A stretch of 64,000 bases of DNA, taken from contig NC_133213.1 of the NCBI RefSeq assembly GCF_958299795.1, forward strand, positions 770,033 through 834,032, given 5' to 3'. The notes beneath the pieces were generated by a model, which was not told where the DNA came from, did no database searches, and saw only the letters and a list, made by a program, of their open reading frames with translations. Source of the stretch: Porites lutea (Eukaryota > Cnidaria > Anthozoa > Scleractinia > Poritidae). This document shows, one piece after another, positions 23,670 to 36,300 of the stretch (positions are counted from its first letter, which is position 1; every line of letters begins with the position of its first letter). Both the position numbers and the translations under genes were made by a program.

Positions 23670-26127
23670 ATGTCACTCTTGGCTTTGGATTTGGGCCTTC
23701 TTACATTGCTAATAGTAGTGCCAGCTCAAGCCGAAATAGGTAAGTTGAATACTTGTTAACCATGCAGGCAATTTTTCTATATCATGGCAACTGATCAGCT
23801 GACTGATGAGGTTTCTAGGGTTGTTATGTCTCTCTTCAACTCGTCTGAGGTAGCTTTCTTGACTAGTTGTTTTTTTTAAGGGCTACAAAACACTCAAAAG
23901 AAATTTATGCTGAGTATGTACACATCCCCACTAACAGATGAGTACCTCTATTAAGCTTCGATTTTATCAGCCATACATCAGGTTTTCATTCATAGCTTCA
24001 AAAGTAATACCTTACAAAACAAACTAGCAAGAAGGAAGTATTTAAGCGTCGTAAAAAAAGAATTATTCAATGTGCCTAGAAAGCAATAATTAACGTTAGA
24101 CATCCATCCATCTAGATAATTATGCCAGTCGCAGTATTCAACGATATTACAAAGATTAATTTGGAGATCAGAAAAACACGGATAACGATCAAAGATACCA
24201 TGGTCTTAAGTTAAGAAAAAAAAAACTCATTTAAAAATGAAACAATACATCACCTTTAATTTCATTATCGAATGAAAAGAAAAATTGACATACAGACATA
24301 ACAATGACCGTGATTTCGTGCAGATTGGAATACTAATTGCTTGTCGCAATTGGGAAATTATGCTCTTAAAATATCGGTAGTCAGTAAAGAAGAACTTGAC
24401 CATTCCCAATTTAACAGGTGAACTTTTTATTAGTTTTGCCATGATCGATAACTAAGTGAGGGAATTGCTTTCAGTTTCAGAGCTCCATTCTTTGGTATCC
24501 TAGCAACGGACTATCTTTAAAATATTTTTCTTATGAATCCCTACCGCGGATGTTATTCAAGTTTAAAAAAATTGAAATTAAAAAAATTTAGGGATTGCTT
24601 TACTATAAGAGCATACTAACTGAGTATGAACACTTGATCGGAAGTTAAAAAGTGATTACATTTTGAATTTAGTATAAGCCCATACTAACTTTACTTAGAC
24701 TGGGACGCTACTAAATTTTATTATGCTTCTCAGTTTGTCAGGACTTGCAGGACGAGATTCTTTGTAGTGAGGCAAAGAAGGCAGGAAACTGTGAACAAAT
24801 GCCTTGGAACGGAAAATGTCGTAAGACTTGTGGACGCTGTGGTACGTTTATAAACACTTTGCAGGGTCTGGAAGGAGAGTGGGGTGGGGTGGGGGGTGGG
24901 GGAGGTCCTGATCCCGTATTCGCCCTCCCTTCTATGACAATCCCTCGTCTGGAACTTCTGAAATATCTATCCTGAATACCGTTTTCTTTCCCAATAACGT
25001 ATCCGGTACCAATATTTGCTGGCGAATCGCGCTTCCCCAGGTAGCGGTCAAATACCGTATTCCATCAAAAAAAGTTCTGGGTTCTCCCGAATCCCGCAAA
25101 ATAGTTAGGTTCAAAATCCAGGCCGGATCCTGCGAATACCCTTTCAGAATCAGATTATAGACTCTAAGAGTGCTATTCTTAAGGATATACTAGGTTACAT
25201 ACGAGACTCGTAAGAGAATTAGATCATCTGGTCGCAAAAATCTCTATCCAGTTGAGTGTGCAATTGGTTTTCTTAATGCTAAGCATTAGATAGTGATTTA
25301 TCCGGTGGATAACTTTATTAAGCTTTTTTTCACGGCTGGGGCCAGAAAAACAAAGAAACAAAAAGAAATACTTCCGAACCTTCAACAGTACATTGTTTGT
25401 CTTGGAGGAAGGTCCAGTTTTTCGCCATCGAAGAGCCAAATCTCGTATCTAGACCTCTTGTCCACGAAGCTGATGGCACCTTTGGCTTCTTCAACAAGAG
25501 ATCTAGCTATGATGTTATGTAGAGCCTTCTCAATCATCTTTTTACATCTTTCAAGATTTGTCGAATTTTCTGTGGAATTGATTCCTTTTGCTTTCTGTAC
25601 TAAACTCCGGCAGATGAATGTTACGATGCGGAGAATCTGGTCACGTGTGAGGATGAAATGGAAAAGGGGAACTGTGGAGATGTAGAAGTTGCTCATATTT
25701 GTAGTAAAACTTGCAATGTACTTGCCTGTAACCAGCAGGTAAGAAGGAGCTTGCTTCTTATTCAACTTCCCCACAAGCTCCCACACCCTTCACCTCAAGC
25801 TATTCGTCCAAGGAAAATTTTATAAATTTCCTTTCATGACTTTGCAAAATTATATTGCAGTCGTTCAATTTCCGAGCACACTTTTAACCCAGACATATGA
25901 TCATAAATAAATTATGCAGAAAAATCGTTCATTACAACACTGACAGTCTAGAATAGATAAAATACTGCAAACTCACCAGTTGTGCTGCGTGGGTTAGCCC
26001 TCAGGGCATTTACACAATGTAGGTGTTTTGTAGTTTAAGAATTAAACTACATTTAGTTTTTTCACATTTAATTTATGACTTCTTACTTCAACAGGAAAGC
26101 CAACTGGCAGATGCAGCATTGAGATGA
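23670..26127 (+). CDS. Secreted protein with two ShKT domains
   Basis: Four exons, 23670-23739, 24734-24841, 25614-25738 and 26095-26127, with GT-AG introns and phases 1, 1 and 0, give 111 residues. Exon 1 is a signal peptide (MSLLALDLGLLTLLIV, then PAQA). Exons 2 and 3 each encode one complete ShKT module with six cysteines spaced C-x8-C-x8-C-x8-C-x3-C-x2/4-C. Exon 4 is a short tail. An AATAAA signal lies at 26209. ShKT modules occur in secreted enzymes, venom peptides and developmental proteins, so function cannot be read from the fold. The lysine-tyrosine pair of potassium-channel-blocking ShK peptides is not evident. It is intact here, while nearby copies are decayed. It pairs head-to-head with fibrinogen-like gene D. 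Confidence 0.82.
25241..25345. mobile_element. Partial copy of the GGGGCCAG foldback MITE
   Basis: It contains CTATCCAGT, GTGCAATTGGTTT, ATAGTGATTTATCCGGTGGA and the terminal GGGGCCAG in the order seen in the full element at 50211-50361. It lies in intron 2 of the ShKT gene. Confidence 0.6.
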
Positions 26128-27349
26128 ACGGACTAACTTTGTCAAATATGATTATAACTCAGCCGACTAAATCCTTCCAATCTACGATTTGTGGAACTCT
26201 TTGTCAGCAATAAAAAAGAGTTCTTTGTGAAAAATCTGTTTGGTATTTAAATGATCAACCTCAATTATTAAACATTGATTTTGCACAAAAGTTTAGCCTA
26301 ATAATGCAGGCTTTACTGTGGCTAAAAATGTAACTGATATGCTGCTGATATGAATGGGTAATTAGCCTTTTTTTCTTACCAATGATAGTACTTATCATTA
26401 TCACTTGGAAATTTTCACAGAAGTGTGGTGTTGTGTGAGTAATAGATTGAATAAATTAGTGGCGTGAGTTCGATTATCAGGCAAAATGCTGAAACAATGA
26501 GGGAGAACGTACAATGAAGAACAATGAAGTATATATTTCCAAAATATAAGGCAAATATATCCTGTTGTCTTCCCCAATTTGTTTTGACATTATAATAGGT
26601 ATGTTGGCTAAAATATATGAAGGGAGAATTAGGTGAAAATAGCCACATTGAAAGGCTTGATTGTCGCCGCGATTCGCAATAGTTTTGTGAAATTGTACCG
26701 TGTTCTGTTCATTTCAGAAGATTTTTGAGTAACATCAACAAATTCAGATCAACTGCCATGCTCTAATGTGATTCCAGTGATGAGGACAACTTAACACGGA
26801 AGTAGACTCGCGGCGTAACGCAGATTTTCTCCAAAGGGCGACTTTGGACAAAATACAACTATATATATTTAGCCAGTCTCCAGTTTTTGCGAGAACTTAC
26901 AAATCACACTCAGCAAACAAAAATCCTGTCGCTTCAGCTTCCCTAAAGCTTTCCCAGATTAGCATGATGCAAATTTTCCCAATCAAAAAGTTCAAGCAAA
27001 CGTCTCAGGAAAGTCGAACGGTTTTAGAGAATTATTCACTTTTTATTTACAAAAAATTTACTTAGTGATTCAGCGTAGAGCTCGTTGCAGCAAACGTTAT
27101 AAAATGAGAACACTTGCTGCCAAATACCAGTAGAGTACATAGATACTTAAAGGACCTGTTTAGATGGAGTGGGGGACCCCGGTCTAGTGGGGTTGGTTTC
27201 TTTTGTTTTCACGCTCTACGGGACACAAAAGAAAAGAAACCTACCCCACTAGACCGGGGTCCCCCACTCCATGTAAACAGGGTCCAGGTATCGAGGGTGG
27301 CGTATCCAAAATAAAGGAGGCACGAAAGAAGAGCTTTCTTTTGTGTCTG
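26128..27349. other. Intergenic region between the ShKT gene and DNAJC2
   Basis: It begins with the ShKT 3' untranslated region and poly(A) signal and ends in the DNAJC2 3' side. The two genes converge here. Apart from the foldback MITE at 27152-27285, I see no gene or RNA. Confidence 0.6.
27152..27285. mobile_element. 134-bp foldback MITE
   Basis: Arms begin GGACCTGTTTAGATGGAGTG and its mirror GGACCCTGTTTACATGGAGT, both continuing with GGGGGACCCCGGTCTAGTGG, so over 50 bp of each arm can pair. No clear target duplication is seen. It lies just downstream of the DNAJC2 stop codon, probably in or near its 3' untranslated region. Confidence 0.8.
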
Positions 27350-30300
27350 TTAGGCTACTTTTCCCTTGCTTTGTGCAGCTTTCTTGGCTTTCACCATCTC
27401 AACTAATTCCTACAAATAAATGACCAAAAAGAATGAATAACGTGCGCAAAAACGCAAGATGCATAAAAGGTACGTTTGTTACCTATTTCTGGTCCAATTT
27501 CAAATGCAAAATAACTTCAGTAATCCATAATTGAAGTAAATTGCTTTCAAAATAAATCGTAAACCTCACTAAACTTGACTAACCTTGTATCTTTTCATGC
27601 ACTCTTTTTTCGTTCGTCCCGGTACAGATTCAGCGATCCGCTCCCATCTTTCCGCTGTATTGGTGGGATATGAGCGTAAAGCATTCTCTAAAAGCTAAAC
27701 GAGGAAAAAGAAAGAGAAAATGTTCGACTGAGGAGAATTATGTGTCACTCATCTAAACTTAAATTGACACAGCCATTTCTTACCCTTTGTTCTTCTGAAG
27801 TCCAAGGTTTATCAGTTGTCTGTTGGGTACCTTCCGCAGCATTGTTTCCTAACGAAGACAAAAAACAATCTTTAAAGACGATAAAATTTCAAACTAGATT
27901 CATGCAAAAACTTACTCTTCACATCCACGATTAATTTGAAGTTTTTAGACCGCTCCCTTACTCATCCCTTCTCAAATAGAGAAGGGTGGGTAGCGAAAGC
28001 CAGGAGGCAACATACGCAACCTACATATACGAGCCAAGGCTCACATAATCGTATCCACCGTCTTCGCCTCGTTTTAAGTGCAGTTCGAGTAGAAAATGCG
28101 CAGTAGACTTGAAAAGACTTGAGAAGGTCCATGAAAAATTAACGTAGAGCTTTAACTTTGAATGATAAAACGATCGTTTGAATCCCAAAGTACAGGATAC
28201 TTTCATGTACTTCTAACAAGTGGATAGAGTGACCTTACCATTATATCTAACAGTTGGATCAGATTCTGCCGCGGCTGTTGCTGTTCTGCTCCCGCTGTGA
28301 TCTTTATCGAACTTTGCAAAAGCTTTTCGGTTAACCTCCTGTTTTTGAGACGGATCTGTTGATTATAAAATTTCGTCCTTAGAAATCTGATCACATCTCC
28401 AAGTTGAACTAAATGTTATGAGTCGCAAATTGTGTACAAAATGATCTGTCAATCAACTGCAAGGGACCATGGCTTACTTTGACCATGAAAGAAAAAAACA
28501 TACTGATTTGCGTATAAACGATAATCTCTTACATCTGTAAAAAGTTGGTCGTTTCTACAGTGTTTTAAGCGCATGCACTTATGTAGATGCCCGCTGGTCC
28601 TTGCTACCGCCTACATGATCGGATTTGTTCGTTTGTTTGTTCGGATTACTTTCGCCTTTAACACAAGTTGCCTGTTTACTGTTGCGCGGCACACAGATGC
28701 ATGCACCTGACCAACCTCGTTCCCAGGGTTCTCTCTTATTCGTCACTCCGTAGGGACGAGTAGGAGAGAAGCCTGGCTGGAACCAAGTTGAAACCTGACA
28801 GCTTAAATGGAAGCAGAGTAAAACATGCCTGGCACAAACCTAGTTTCTTCAAGTTCTTGACTTTTTTTATGACGTGCTTCGAGTCTCGTTCGGTGCCAGT
28901 CTTTGAATGCATATTGACGTAATCAGCAATCACCTTCCATCTAAAAACAAAACCAAAACATGTACCATTAACCTTTAAACTTACAGCATCAGTCATGAGT
29001 AGATGAATGAACGCAGTTCTAACTTTTTGAGTCTGTGGATGAAATTTTATTATGTTACCAAGTAAAACCTCAGCTGCAGCACTTTACATGGTGCTATTTA
29101 TTTAGTGTGTAGTTCTCACTCTTGCGTCTGTGGATGAGATCCTATGGTGTAAGAAATTTAAATAAAATCTTTTCAGCAGTACTTTCACATGGTGCTATTT
29201 ATTTAGTATGCAGCTCTAACTTTTGAGTCTGTGGATGAAATCCTATTGTGCTACCATTTAATTAAAAACTCTTCCGCAGTACTTTCACATGGTACTATTT
29301 CTTTAGTATGCAGTTCTCACTTTTGAGTCTGGATGAAATCCTATGGTGTTACCATTCAAATGAAACCTCTTCAGTAGTACTTGCACAAGACCAACATTTC
29401 TACGTGGTCCTCCTCCGGGTCACACCGATACTTTGCTCCTCAGTTATTTCAAGATCCGGGAAATCGAAAACTGAGCCGCACAAATACGTTTCGGAACTCT
29501 GAGAAATTATATCACGTCGAGGTTTACCTGGAAGCAGTACCAGCAGGGAAGAGGTTAACAGCTTTAATAAGAAGCTGCGTTTGCTCTTCAGTCCAGTCAT
29601 CAGTCACTTCTTCTCCTTCTTCTTTATTCTTTGTTGTTTGTTTCGTCGCAGCCATGGCCTCTTGTCTCATTCGTTCTCTCATTTGCTCCATCTAAAAAGC
29701 AATTATTATTCATTCCAAATATATCCCCGATTCTGATTGGCTAAAAGCACACGCATAATTCACCATAACCAGTTGCTGATGACCAAATTTGGAAGAATTT
29801 TGTGTTTAACGAGGAAATGACGTCAAAAAAGCAGCGTTTTTGCAGGTTAATGCGCCGTTAACCGAGAAGACCTGGGGACGAGGTTGAGTTGTTTTGGTTG
29901 AGGAAACAAAAAATGGCAGACATTTCACTTGTTTCAAGAGTAAGAACTAAGCAAAATAATCGCTAAAAACATGGCAACAACAGCAAGAATACAACTCGAA
30001 GTAACACCCTCCTCGATCTCCATGATTCTTCATAAGATACTCAGCCTCATTCATTAATTGTTCAATATACGGAAGCGAAGGCTTTGGGTAAGTAAGAAAT
30101 AATCTATTGTTCAAAACATACATTCAAATTGGTTAGAATTTACGATACAAAACCAGTTGAAAACAAGTTATGGCAGCGTTGTTCCCTACCTCTTTTTCGT
30201 AAATTACTTTCACTTCCTCTTTCGATCCGGCCGTTTCAAGACCTTCTCTGAACGTCTGTAAACTGGATCATACAAAGAAAATACTAATTACGCTATATAA

Positions 30301-33300
30301 TACTTGTACCTTAACACATATATCCCTACAATCAACACTGGAATTCTCCCTTGTCTGGATACTCCAGAGACTCCACGTTGCCAACAGCATAATTTTTAAC
30401 TTACGACTTATTTACAGAAAAAAAGAGGTTCTTACTTTTCAAGAGAAATTACTTCGAGTAGCCGGTCCATCACCTCCATTTCACGAATTCTTGCCTCTTC
30501 GTCTTCGACAAAATAATCATAATTCTGTCAAAAGAAAGTTTAAAAATAAGCAGTTTAGCTCCACCCAAGAGTAATTTGGCTCAAATGACTCTAAATGGCC
30601 GTTTTTGGCCTTTGAAATGGCCCAATACAGTATGCGGAATGCTGTAAATGCTGCATATTTTATTGGAACTACCCCTAAGTACAAAATCAATCCTAGCCTT
30701 TCAGTTTTTCACACTATTCCTGACTGATTTGTCTTGACTAACAGTCTTTTCCTGAAGAATGTTACCACTCCATCTGTTTCCACGGTAATGGACCATCAAG
30801 CGCAACTAGTACACATAACAAAGGGAATGCAACGTAACGCACCTTTATTACTGTCCGTATGGTTTTTCGTTCTTTTTTCATAATGTTCTTCATTTTTGTT
30901 TTTTCTACTTTGGCCGCTTGCGCCTATAAAAAAAATATAATCAGTTGTGATCCCTAATAAAGTTCGTTTAAAAATCTAAACATGAGCGGACGTTTGGATA
31001 TCGTTTCAAGCCTCCTTTATTTAAGCAACAAGATGACACGCAACAAGTCGAAAAGTAGCAATCACCATCACAAGTAAACTACATTATGATACAAAAGCGA
31101 CGATATTACATATCATTTGGTTTTTATTTTTTCCATTTTCAATTGAAAACCGAGCGGAGATGCCGCAATAGTGTCTTTCTCAAATATTTAATTTCATTCT
31201 GGATATTTTCAAATCAGCTATGATATAGACAAACATCATCGAAGCTTTGGTGTGAACGGAACTTCAGTTCTGGAAAGAGAAGTTTACACTCGCTTAAAGT
31301 ACGGAGAAATAACGGTACAAACCGTTTAAACTAAGTCGGGGTTCAGGCAACGGTTTTAAACGCCCCTTTGTTGAAAGATAAGATTAAAATCAGTTTAGTA
31401 TTTTCTTCACCTTTTCTCTTGCTTCTTGTTCTTCTTTTTCTTTAAGTTTTCGTTCATTTTCAAGAGCTTCAAGTCTTTGCTAGGAGTGAAAGAGTAATAG
31501 CGTAGCCGTTAAATTATATCGAGCAGCCTGCGAGAAAGTTCGCTTGTTTGGCTTCTTGAGCGCCACTCAGATAGTGTGTCAATACTCACTCGTTCTTTTT
31601 CTTCTGCAGCTGCCCGCGCTGCATCTTCTTTGGCTTTCTTTTCAGCAAGTTTTCTTTCCTTCTCGTCTTCTTTGAACTTTTTTATTCTTGGATCGCAAGT
31701 ATAAGCATTATCTACAACCAACGGTATATACATAAAAAATCAGTAACGACGTAAAAACTACGTCTGAGATAGCCTACGAGCAAGCTCTAAATTTGGGGGA
31801 GTCATCGCGAGAAGTCACGCGAGAGCCGAAAGCGAAACAAAACGCGAGTGGGATCGTTTTCCTCCTCCTCTCGCGCCCTCTCCATTTAGCATTCGCGCCA
31901 CGAAGGCTATCACCGCTCGTTTGCGCGTTCCTTCGCTGCTCGCATCGCTCGCCATAAATTGGAGGGCTTGCTTGCAAGCCATGACTGAGAGAAACATACC
32001 AACTAAATTCCTAATGCGAGTAACTTCTTCTTTTTTCTTCTTTTGTCGCATGACTTTGTTTTGTTTTTCAATCCATCTCCTTTCGTCACGGCTGTGATAA
32101 AGTAACAAAAAAAAGGTTAAAAGGTGCAAGTTTAAGATCAAACATCAAAAAATTAATCGTGAGTATACTTACTTTTCGCCTTTTTCTTTTTCTTCTTCGT
32201 CAAGATAAGAAAATTCTCTCCAAGAATCGAAATTATACCTACAACAAAATAACAGAGAAGCGTTACAATGTAACAAGAAATAATGCGGGATCTGGTTTTT
32301 GTGAATTTCGCGGATTTTCGAAAGATTCCCAAGAATAAACTTCCGCGAGAAAGAAACAGCGAAAATTCACCCCCTTCTTAAACTAACTTTTCTTTACAAT
32401 TGCAATACAAAAAACTTTGCGGTCCAAAAGTAAATTTGATACCAAATTGTACTGTACAAAGAAAGCCTGTCGAGAAGAAACAATTACACTGGATATAAGC
32501 AAAAATCGTGTATTAACTAACTAGTTAAAAGTGCACGCAAGAAAAGAAGCTTACCAAAAACTGTAAAAATTATCAACTTCTTCAAAAGTAGAATTATTAT
32601 CTCCTAATGTTGGCACTGGTTGAAGATTCGACCACCTACAGTAAAACAAAATTTCACAGACTGCAATAGACCTATTCGGCTAACTCAATGTTGTACCCAA
32701 TTCAAACCTTTTGGGAATAAAACGTTTTGTTTCAGGAATTTCCATATCATTTAAATGTGAATGTCACATTATAATGCAAATACAAAACACAAAGAATCTT
32801 ATCCCCGGGAGATTTGAATTGGGTATTGAAAATGGCTTCAAGTCTACTAGATCTAATTAGCAAAAAACCAAATTGCACGTGCGGTACACTTTTTCTTCTA
32901 ATTAGCAAAAACCAAATTTGCACGAGCAGCACGCTTTTTTGTCTTTCCCTTGCCGTTGTTTTGCACGACTACAACGCTGTTTTGTACGACTAAGACGTCA
33001 AACGTCCTAGCTACACATTATTTTTATGGAGTAATTGTCGTATGTGCTTACCCAATATTTTGTTTCCTGTGTTCATGTTCCCTTTTATTTTTCACTGCCG
33101 CTCATTTTCACCTTGCTGGCCGCTAGCATTTCTCATTTTCTCACCGCCGCTTTGAATTGCCATGTTTTTCTTCCTACGAAATTCGTCTCCTTTGTTTTCA
33201 ATAACTCGCTCTAGCTCTTTCTCTGTTATCCACGTTAGTGTAAACATAAAAAATAATGCCGAAAAAGACACGAATTTGTTGTTGCTTTTTCCTTCTAAAA

Positions 33301-36300
33301 GTCCGGGCGGCCATGTGATTTCCTTCCAAATAAAACCTTGAGTTGCATTTGAATTGCGATACCTGTTGATTGAGTTATTTTACATTGGTATGCCTGTGGT
33401 GCGGTCGGTCGGTCGGTCACTCGATGTACGGTCACGTGATTATCAAATTTTCTCGGATGGGTAAATTACCACATTTCCTTAGCTATGGTTCGCGTCTCGC
33501 GTGGAGCTCCGCTATGATTATCAAAGTGAACTGATACAGATAGGCTCAATTTCGGTAGCTCCTTCGGGTCCACTTTGTTTTAGGGAGGAGTATGTGATCA
33601 TTTCCTGAACAGCCATTGGTATTCAAGCCTATTTTATTCCATTTATTTCATAATTTTTGCCACACAAAATAAATTACAGTAAGTAGCAGTAAAATCATAA
33701 CAAGTTAATTAGTTAACAGCTGGGAAGGCAGTGGCGAATCTAGGGGGAGGGTGCAGGGGGTGCACACCCCCTCCCCCCCCTGAGATGACCTGCGGTTTTC
33801 TAATACAACTGGTATTCTGCAAAAAAAAACTATGTGGTTTATTGGTGTTGAAGTAGAGCAAGAGACGAGTGCACCCCCTCCTAAAAAAAATCCTGGATCC
33901 GCCCCTGGAAGGTGACCATGCAGGGAAATCTCTGAGAAGCCGACCAGCTTATAAATAGAGATAAATAGAGATTCCCCCTCCCTTCCCCACAGGCATTTTA
34001 AATCCTGAAACTCAGATTGCACAATATCTACACGGCATTTATGATCTATGATAATGATTTATAATCTATGATACAGAGTGATCTTACCTTGAATTTCTTT
34101 CAAAGACTGGACCAAATACTTCAATAAAATTACTCTTGGAGTTGGAATTAACTGAAGGAACTGAATCATCAAAGTAAGGATCAACACTGTCGTATGCTCT
34201 TCTCTTAGATTTGTTGCTTAAAATATCATTTGCAATGGTTATACATGCAAAGAGGCTCTGTTCAGAAATCTTTGAGTCACTGGCATCTGGGTTTGACGTC
34301 TTCTTGTCTGGGTGATGTTTCAGGACTTTCTTTTTAACTAAAAAAGTAACATAATTTACAGGATTTTATATCATTGTTAGAGAAAGGAAAGCCTAACTCA
34401 AGACTTTGTTCAAAGCAGTAAGGTCCGAGAAATCAAATATTTCACTGCCATGAAGATAAATGAAATCGAAGATATGAACATCATAGCTGTAAGCGTTATT
34501 TCAGCAATATTGAAAATTAACCCCCTCCCCCCCCCCCCGAAAAAGGAAAAATTCAGAACTTCAACAGGATTTGAACCCATGGTTTCTGATTTAGTGCTGC
34601 AGTGATCTACCAACTGAGCTATGGGAGGAGGCCAATTTGCTAATAGAGTTTAACTTAACTTGAAAAAGGAATGAAGGTGCATAGCAAAAAGCTGATGAGA
34701 ACTGCGGGAACAAAGCTTCTAATGACAAAAAAATTCAATGACCTATTCAACTGAAGAATTTCTTTCTTACACCACCACATCCTGAGTGTAATCGCACAGT
34801 TAAAATTCATCGATTCATGCATTTGTGTAATCACACAAGGCTCCTTGGGAAAGAGCCTTGCATGACCACATGTGTGTGAGACATAAAAATTTGATTAAAA
34901 CTGTTGCAGCCTAATATGACAAACTTACATGCTTTCTTGATGTCTCCTAATGTGGCTTTGTGTCTAAGTTTCTCAAGTCCAAGGACCTTGTAATGATCTT
35001 GTTGCTGCAAAATGAATGTCATAAACACTCATGTTCACCTATCCTCTTTGTGCCTTGTGGCACATAAGGCCTCATAAACATGTCATAAACATGTCAACAC
35101 AAAATCTCAGTACAAAAAAAACCCACAATCATCACCTAACCATGACAATGCAAATTTTAATTTTTAGAAATTTATTGTTAAAATATGTGCCCTGGTTCAG
35201 TATTTGCAGTTAGAAAATAGCACAACATTGTTTAACAATTCCAATATTTGACAACCAATAGTAGTTTTAAACAGTATGACAAAACCTGGCCAGATTTTTA
35301 ACACCGTAAAATTGCAAAGTTTCTTAAAAACGTGGAAAGAGAAAGAACCAAATTTCCTCCTTTTACACAAAATGAATGTATTATTGTAACAAACAGAAAA
35401 AAGTATCTTTAAGTTATACGTAACAACTCTGTGACAGTCTTGTTTGTTAAGGTAATGAACCGGTCAATCCCAAAACCGCCCATGCCCCCTCCTTCTTCCC
35501 CCTGGGCATTTGAAGTTTTTGAAAAATTTTGGTGAAATTGCCCAGTGTGTTGGCTGTTTAGATGGTCAAATGCCCACTGGCTAGTACTTCAAAAAGCATC
35601 AAATCCCTCACCCACCAGCAACTGTTCCAAAATTTCCCAATGCATCAAATCTTTTATTCAAATATAAACATTGTTATACACATCCGAAATATCTCAGTCT
35701 CAGAAAACTGTCTTATGGAGGTTTTTTCATTTACACAAAATTGTACATTCCAGAAAGCCCACATTTACAGGCTTTTTCAAAGGTTCTCAAAGCTCCAACA
35801 AAACAGCGAATATAGGAGCAAAGAGCTGTAAACACCATGCTCATACTGAATGCAGTAAGAATTACAAAATCCTTTTGCTTGCGACGCTGACCAGCATTTT
35901 GACACAAAAGGGGTCAAATGACCGTCTGGGCAGGCCTCATTTTGGGTCAAATTCCCCACTGTATGGGCAAAACGGCGGTCAAATGGCTAGGGTATGCACC
36001 GGGAGAGGGGAAGGATGGTGGGTTTTGGAATTGACTGCTACATAATAATACTTATATAGAATACATAAACTCTACCTTCCATTCTGAAGGATCAAGAGTA
36101 AGTAAAAAGTTAGGATCCTCTTCATCAGATGAGAGATTTACTTCAGAACTTGCACTTGAACTTGAACTGGAACTTGAATGATGAGATGAAAGACCATGCT
36201 GACGTCGCTGAAGGTTTGCTTCAAACCATCTACCAACTGGCTCTATTCTAAGGGAGGATGGTGCTAAAACAATCGCACAGAATGCACCACAGTTATTACA

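Noticed and set aside
30000-30095. Possible extra DNAJC2 exon (minus strand [11 protein letters not shown]-like reading)
   Set aside because: It has no counterpart in the family, and the flanking exons (29528-29691 and 30190-30262) already join in phase with a continuous match.
34555-34626. tRNA gene
   Set aside because: A and B boxes are present, but the acceptor and anticodon stems do not pair; it fits a tRNA-derived SINE.
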